From Otatea glauca (lineage: Eukaryota > Streptophyta > Magnoliopsida > Poales > Poaceae), in assembly GCA_036346275.1 (NCBI GenBank), contig CM070722.1, positions 19,615,336 to 19,679,335 of the forward strand: a stretch of 64,000 nt of DNA. The letters are read 5' to 3'. Made by a program: the position numbers and the translations under genes. The notes under the pieces were generated by a model, which saw nothing but the letters and a program-made list of their open reading frames with translations, ran no database searches and had not been told where the DNA came from. Below, piece by piece: positions 58,778 through 64,000 of this stretch (positions are counted from its first letter, which is position 1; each line of letters begins with the position of its first letter).

Positions 58778-60054
58778 GCCTTAGCTTTGTGCACGAGAAG
58801 TACAAGGATAAACATAGTTTTTCAATAAAAGGGTACCTGACTTCTGCGTTCAGCAACCGTCGGCTTAAATAAAAGATAACCCTCTCTTTACGATGCACTT
58901 CTTGTGCCAAAACAGCTCCAATAGTATGTTTTTCGGCCGAGACATATAATCTGAAAGGAATCCCTTTTTGCGGTGCAGCCAAAACTGGAGGGTTGGACAA
59001 ATACCTTTTGACTTCGTTGAAAGCTTTCTGCTGATTGGCTCCCCATATAAATTCTTCATTGTCCTTCAACTTCAGTAATGGAGTAAAGGCACGAATTCTA
59101 CCAGAGAGGTTCGAGATGAACCGACGGAGATAGTTAATTTTGCCGATCAACTTTTGTAATTCATTTTTGCACGTCGGTGGTTCAGTATTGGCTATGGCCT
59201 TGACCCTCGTTTGGCTGACTTCGATTCCTCTTTCATGTACCATAAAGCCTAAAAACTGCCCAGCCGACACGCCGAACGCACACTTGTAAGGATTCATCTT
59301 CAAACCGTGCGATCTTATGTTTTTAAACACCCTCTCTAAGTCGGCCAGATGTTGGAAATCTGCTGCAGATTTTACCACTACATCATCAATATAAATTTCG
59401 ACAATGTGGCCGATTAAATCATGAAAGATCATATTCATTGCCCGCTGATATGTTGCTCCAGCGTTTTTCAAGCCGAAAGTCATTACTGTCCACTCGAACA
59501 GTCCTATTGCACCAGGACATCTGAAAGCTGTTTTTGGTATATCGGCTTTCGCCATGAGTATCTGGTTATACCCGGCGTTACCATCTAGAAAACTTATGAT
59601 TTTATTCCCTGATGCAGCATCGATAAGCATGTCGGCTATAGGCATCGGTATTCATCTTTGGCGTCGCTTTGTTCAAATCTCTAAAGTCGACGATACTCGA
59701 AGTTTTCCATTCTTCTTCATGGTCGAACGATGTTTGAAACCCACTCGCGTATCGGCAAGGCACGATAAATTTTGCTTCCAACAATCGTTCTATCTCTTCT
59801 TTTATAACCTGGTACAAGGCTGGATTAAAACGCCTGGGATACTGTTTAAACGGCCGATAGCCCGATTTTATAGGTAGCCGATGTTCCACCAGTTGACGGC
59901 TTAATCCGGGCATCTCATGATACTCCCAAGCGAAACAATCCTTATAATTTCTAAGTATTTTTACTAGCTTTTCCTTGTACTTTACATCTAAACTTGCACT
60001 AATAAAAGTTGGTCTTTTCCTATCCCCGCTACCTATATCGACTTCTTCAAGCAA
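58778..60054 (-). pseudogene. Reverse transcriptase, Tat-type element
   Basis: Two overlapping frames. The first (60054-59602) reads FNPALYQVIKEEIERLLEAK and SIVDFRDLNKATPK. The second (59645-58778, about 290 codons) reads ISFLDGNAGYNQILMAKADI, KTAFRCPGAIGLFEWTVMTF, the catalytic IYIDDVVVKS near 59400-59370, QFLGFMVHERGIEVS, and the RNase H tether with YVSAEKHTIGAVLAQE. It ends at the copia insertion point. One frameshift near 59640 prevents function. Confidence 0.94.
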
Positions 60055-60094
60055 ATCGGTGGATGTGAACCCTTGACCTAACTTTTCAATTTCT

Positions 60095-60883
60095 TCAAAA
60101 TCTTCTATGGCTTCGCAGCCTATCCGTTATTTGCCGATAGCTTTGCATTTTGTCTGCGCTTTCAATGTTTTTCTGTCCCCATCGTCGTAACACTTCGTTT
60201 GCTCGATCAAAGGTGCCAGGCTTGACACTGATCGGCATGAGCCCTGATTTACTTACGCATATGAAATCGCAATCATCCAGCGCATTGCCCGATATGCAGC
60301 CAGCTTCTTCATGTTGCCAATTCGCGTCGGAACTAGCCATGGCGATATGAGCCGATGTGTCAGCCGCAACGACCTCAACTTCTTCTCCGTTCCATTGGAC
60401 AAGCGCTTGATGCATAGTCGATGGGATACAACAGTTAGCATGGATCCAATCCCGACCGAGCAGCACACTGTAGTTTCCTTTGGCGTCAATCACAAAGAAT
60501 GCTGTCGGCAAAGTCTTGCTACCGACAGTCAGTTCTGTGACCATGACACCTTTTGCCTCTGTAGGGTCGCCTGTGAAGTCATTCAGAACCATGTTAGTTT
60601 TGATCAAATCCTCATCAGACTTACCCAATTTCTTGCATGTTGTGTACGGCATCAGGTTCACCGTGGCGCCTCCGTCTACCAGCATCCTTGATATTGGCTT
60701 GCCATTTATATACCCTTTTAGATACAATGGTTTCAGATGCCGATGGTCATCTTTGGGCTTCTCAAAGATAGCGTTACGACGCCGAGCACAAGCGAGCAAG
60801 CGCCTCTTTGGCCGGTTCGGTTCTGACTTTGAATTCGGCTGGTAATGTGAACACCATGTTAATATCCATGGGAGGCGTGTCAT
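60095..60883 (-). pseudogene. Aspartic protease, Tat-type element
   Basis: A 262-codon frame includes HLKPLYLKGYINGKPISRML, then VDGGATVNLMPYTTCKKLG with Asp-Gly-Gly-Ala at the active site, as is common in Tat proteases, and SVLLGRDWIHANCCIPSTMH. The linker to reverse transcriptase follows (GLMPISVKPGTFDRANEVL). Confidence 0.9.
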
Positions 60884-63722
60884 CCAGAATCATGGGAGAA
60901 TCCAAGTCATCAGCCGATTCGAAATCTTCTTCGGCTTGTTCTTTTCTTCTCCATTCTTTTTGACGCATTTGGTCGACGAAGTTCGTTAAACACTTCTCTC
61001 TCTCTCTCTCGTCGGCCTCACGAATCTCTTGCGTCCTTAGCCTCTGAAGCCGTCGTCGTTGTGATCGGCTTAGGCGGATGGACACCACCGGTTTGGGTTC
61101 CACCGGCTTCGATTTGACCAACCAAATCTTCTTGATTAAAGCGGGCTTGTGTGTCTTGACTTGGCTTGGTTCTTGATTCGGTTTAGATATTCTCGTGGAC
61201 CGGCCTTCGTGATTTCGCCTGCTCTCGACCGCCCGGATAGCCTATCTCGGCCGATTGCCTTGGCCAATCGTCTTGGGGATAATGTTCCATCGGTCAGGTG
61301 TATGATGATGGCAACGCTACTCCTCTTTCCCAGCAAAACTGCCAAAAGGGACATCTTCTATGTGCCCTTTCCACATTCTCGGTGCGGTACAAGTTATCCG
61401 ACCGGTGAGCCTTATACCGTGGTCGGCTATTCATCCTTTCGTATTTCTCCATTAATTGTAAAAAGGTTGGTCCCGACCTTTTCGCTGGCTGCCTTAATGG
61501 AGACTTTTCTGCTTTGTACCATTTACCTACCTGAGGATTCCCTTTGGGTTTGATGGTTCTTGAATTTTTTCCTTCACTATCGGCTTCTATTTGTAAAGAG
61601 CCGATTGTAATCTTCAGTGTTTGATCACCGTTCGAGCTTGATTGGATGTTGACTTGTCGATCCTTTTTCTGCTCATCGTGCTTCGGCTCCTTTCCTTTAG
61701 CCGAACATTGTACTACGTTGATGGGGAACGGATCAACATCGACTTGCATAGTCGGCTCATCAGCAAATTTCAACCGACCATCCTCAATAGCAGATTGGAT
61801 CTGTTGACGGAAGATATTGCAGTCATTAGTGTTATGCGAATAAGAATGATGCCACTTGCTATACCTGCGTTTCTTGATCTCTTCGGGCGATGGTATCACG
61901 TGCCCCTCTGGTAATCGTATTATCTTTTCTTGTAGCAGTAAATCGAAAATACGATCGCACTTGGAAACGTCAAAAGAATACTTAACTTCCGACTTATTCC
62001 TAGTCGGCTTAAGCCAGGAACAGACTAAGGATTTCTTGGATCCTTTTACCCATTTGGCTATATTTATTTCTGCTTCCTCGTCTTCCGACGAATCATTAGG
62101 ACAATATTCAACCATATTGACCTTAGCTTTATCTTTTTCTTTATTGTTGCCATTGCTATTCTTAAATCTGTCTTTAAACACTTTGTTATCAGTAAATCGG
62201 CTTTCTTGAGCCGATACGCGATGCAATAAATGGCTAAGGTCGGTGAATTCTTGCCTCCAAATTTCTCCCTATGCGGCGGGATCAAGCCTTCAAATGCTAA
62301 ATCGGCGAGTTGGTTGTCAGGCAACGTAACGCTAAAACACCGATTCCTGATTTCTCTAAACCTCTTGATGTAATCTGTTACTGATTCCCCAAACTTTTGG
62401 CGGACAGAACTTAGATCTGAAATTCTTAGCTCTAAACTGCCCGAAAAGAAGTATTCATGGAATCGGCTTTCCAAATCGTTCCATAAATGGACCGAATTCG
62501 GAGGCAAACAGGTGAACCAAGTAAATGCTACCCCAGATAAAGATAACGGAAATAGCCTAATTTTTAGTCCGTCGGATTGGGCTGCTTCACCGCATTGTGC
62601 GATAAAGCGTCCAACATGCTCCAGGGTAGTGACAGAATCATCCCCAGAGAATTTGGCAAAGTCCGGGGCTCTAAAATTATGAGGGTAAGGCATGCGGTCT
62701 ATGTAATCGGGGTACGGTTTTCTGTAGCCGACTACTTTCCCTTTTGGTTGTATGCCAAATTGTTCCCTCAAAACGGTACAGATATGATCGGTCCAGTTGG
62801 CATTATCGGCCACTGGCATAGCAGGCCCTTGATAATGTCGGTCATAATCTGCATCCTACCCCCCGAGTGCAAGCTCGGGTTGCCAATTATGCCGTGCCGT
62901 CGGCATTCGATTATATTGATCGTGCCGATTATGCCTAGTTTGAGGTTCCGGCACCGGGATAAACGGCTCTGAGTACGTTACTACCCTGTGTGGACCTGGG
63001 TTTCTAAGCAGGGTAGGCCCTTGGGGATCTCTCTCAGAGCCAATCGGCTGTGAAACCGATTGGGGAAAAGCGTAAAACAGAGCCGACGGCGATAGATTGA
63101 CGGATGGATCAAACTTAGCGGCGTCGGTATAGGCGTGGTAATGGCTCACCCCACTTGACCGAGGATCCCTAGGCAATATGACCGTAGGTTGTGTGGGCAT
63201 CATCGTGGGAGGTGAGGTCATAGCCGATGGTTTGGGATCGGCTATCGTGCTCTGCGTGTTCTGTGATACTGAGAAAACAGGGTAATTTGGCAGAGCTTGC
63301 AATGGATCTAGCAGACTTCCTGACGAGGCTAACTCCTGGGCTATAGATTTAACGCTGTTCACTATCATCGGCTTAAGCGTTGTCACTAGAGCCGATGATT
63401 GATTTATTAAAGCGTGGCATGATTGATTAATCATAGCCGATAATTCACTTGAGCGACGGATATCGGCTTTCGGTTCGATGACACCCGCATCTCCTGGGGC
63501 ATTGACCGTCGGCAGGCGGATTTTTGAGTGGCGCCACGTCTTGTCTTTCGATAGCAACTTAGCATCATCTCTTCCGGTATGCACCTTCCGAGCTTCAATT
63601 TCTTGGCGTTGTTCTGCGGACAAATCGTCCATTGTTGGGACGATTATAGCTTCTGCGTTGAGATCTGAAGGCGGAATCGACTTCCCTGATGACGACATTA
63701 CGTGTCCCACCGGGCGTGCCAA
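60884..63722 (-). pseudogene. gag, Tat-type element
   Basis: Three long frames in succession. 63722-62856 starts MARPVGHVMSSSGKSIPPSD and is a Ser/Pro-rich N-terminal part. 62819-62064 is the retrotransposon gag core (FRAPDFAKFSGDDSVTTLEH, GVAFTWFTCLPPNSVHLWND, KFGESVTDYIKRFREIRNRC). 62226-61294 has the C-terminal cysteine/histidine segments (YSKWHHSYSHNTNDCNIF and RRCPFWQFCWERGVALP). From 61121 to 60884 a Lys/Arg/Glu-rich piece links to the protease. Two frame changes break the reading. Confidence 0.88.
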
Positions 63723-63727
63723 AAGTG
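63709..63727 (-). promoter_or_regulatory. Primer binding site of the Tat-type element
   Basis: The minus strand reads TTTTGGCACGCCCGGTGGG beside the LTR edge at 63728, the usual form of primer site in grass Tat-type elements (non-Met tRNA). The tRNA was not determined. Confidence 0.7.
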
Positions 63728-64000
63728 TGTTGGCGTCAAAAACTTGATGTAGGGTTTACGACAACAAAGACACCGCATTTAACACAGTTGAGAGCGTGCG
63801 GTCGATTTGACCTGTAATCGACAAGGTAAAAAACAATAAAATTTACTCAAGCCGATCGTCAAGATCAATCGGCTTAGACTCAATCGACTTGAAGCCGATC
63901 AAGATCAAAGTAACTAGATAAGTTTAATTAGCGATTAAGGCTAATCAAGCGATAAAGCGATTGATTACGAAGAAGGCGATGCGCAACAAAATCGTAACAA
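63728..64000 (-). repeat. 5' LTR of the Tat-type element, cut by the window edge
   Basis: The first 273 bp from TGTTGGCGTC align with 41784-42058 with scattered differences. The remainder lies beyond the window. Confidence 0.9.

Larger units (their letters stand above)
41784..64000 (-). mobile_element. Ty3/gypsy retrotransposon, Tat type, with antisense extra gene and a nested copia element
   Basis: Minus-strand order from the right: 5' LTR (63728 to beyond the window), primer site, gag, protease, reverse transcriptase, RNase H, integrase, then a plus-strand PMD-like gene, polypurine tract and 3' LTR (41784-42441). Both LTRs share TGTTGGCGTCAAAAACTTGA at the same edge. Without the 11.0-kb copia element the visible part is about 11.2 kb. 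Gag and pol motifs and the extra gene between integrase and 3' LTR fit the Tat lineage. Its genes are shifted in several places. Confidence 0.9.

Noticed and set aside
1..64000. CRISPR array, bacterial operons, rRNA or tRNA genes
   Set aside because: Spaced repeats are CACTA subterminal arrays and minisatellites without regular spacers; no tRNA or rRNA was recognised; gene content is that of a plant nucleus.

Overview
The window is intergenic, repeat-packed plant nuclear DNA, most likely from a grass (Poaceae). The evidence is CACTA (En/Spm) transposons with grass-style subterminal repeats, Ty3/gypsy elements of the Tekay (chromovirus) and Tat types, a Sirevirus-like Ty1/copia element, and a block of plastid DNA (rpl2, psbA, atpI, ndhD) moved to the nucleus. 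I found no intact host gene, no rRNA or tRNA gene and no CRISPR array. Almost every coding region is an eroded transposon gene with stops and frameshifts, as expected of old heterochromatin. All identities come from reading translations and motifs by eye; no database search was run.

Layout. 1-1.3 kb: unassigned DNA with one possible host exon, then a possible two-component response-regulator exon at 1.32-1.45 kb. 1.8-5.45 kb: degenerate second gene of a CACTA element (Transposase_24-like, DUF8039-like and Ulp1-like parts, minus strand), ending in a CACTA terminus at 5447. 5.84-7.26 kb: a chimeric plastid-derived insertion bracketed by an exact 20-bp direct repeat. 7.26-12.59 kb: a CACTA element with a broken TNP2 transposase (minus strand), an AT-rich tandem repeat, a TATA box and a clear terminus at 12587. 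12.59-14.76 kb: a gypsy LTR in plus orientation, abutting a truncated minus-strand Tekay-like element (14.76-21.20 kb: reverse-transcriptase stub, protease, gag, primer site and a 3.4-kb LTR). 21.2-22.34 kb: an LTR scrap and the promoter end of another CACTA element. 22.3-26.0 kb: unassigned sequence containing a 1.33-kb near-perfect palindrome.

25.99-41.68 kb is one CACTA element with a 3-bp target duplication (TCT). A complete 12.0-kb Tekay-type gypsy element (27007-39028, duplication CCCTG, LTRs of about 3.15 kb) sits inside its Ulp1-like gene. That gypsy element has an extra ORF upstream of gag and a chromodomain-like C-terminus.

41.78 kb to the right edge is a minus-strand Tat-type gypsy element. 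It carries an antisense plant-mobile-domain gene with its own TATA box. Its pol gene is split by an 11.0-kb minus-strand copia element (47749-58772, duplication GTAGT, two 1625-bp LTRs). The nesting gives a relative order: CACTA before Tekay element, and Tat element before copia element. The features that do not fit plain transposon debris are the upstream ORF of the Tekay element, the antisense PMD gene, the long palindrome, the plastid chimera, and a striking excess of the hexamer GCCGAT/ATCGGC throughout the Tat element.
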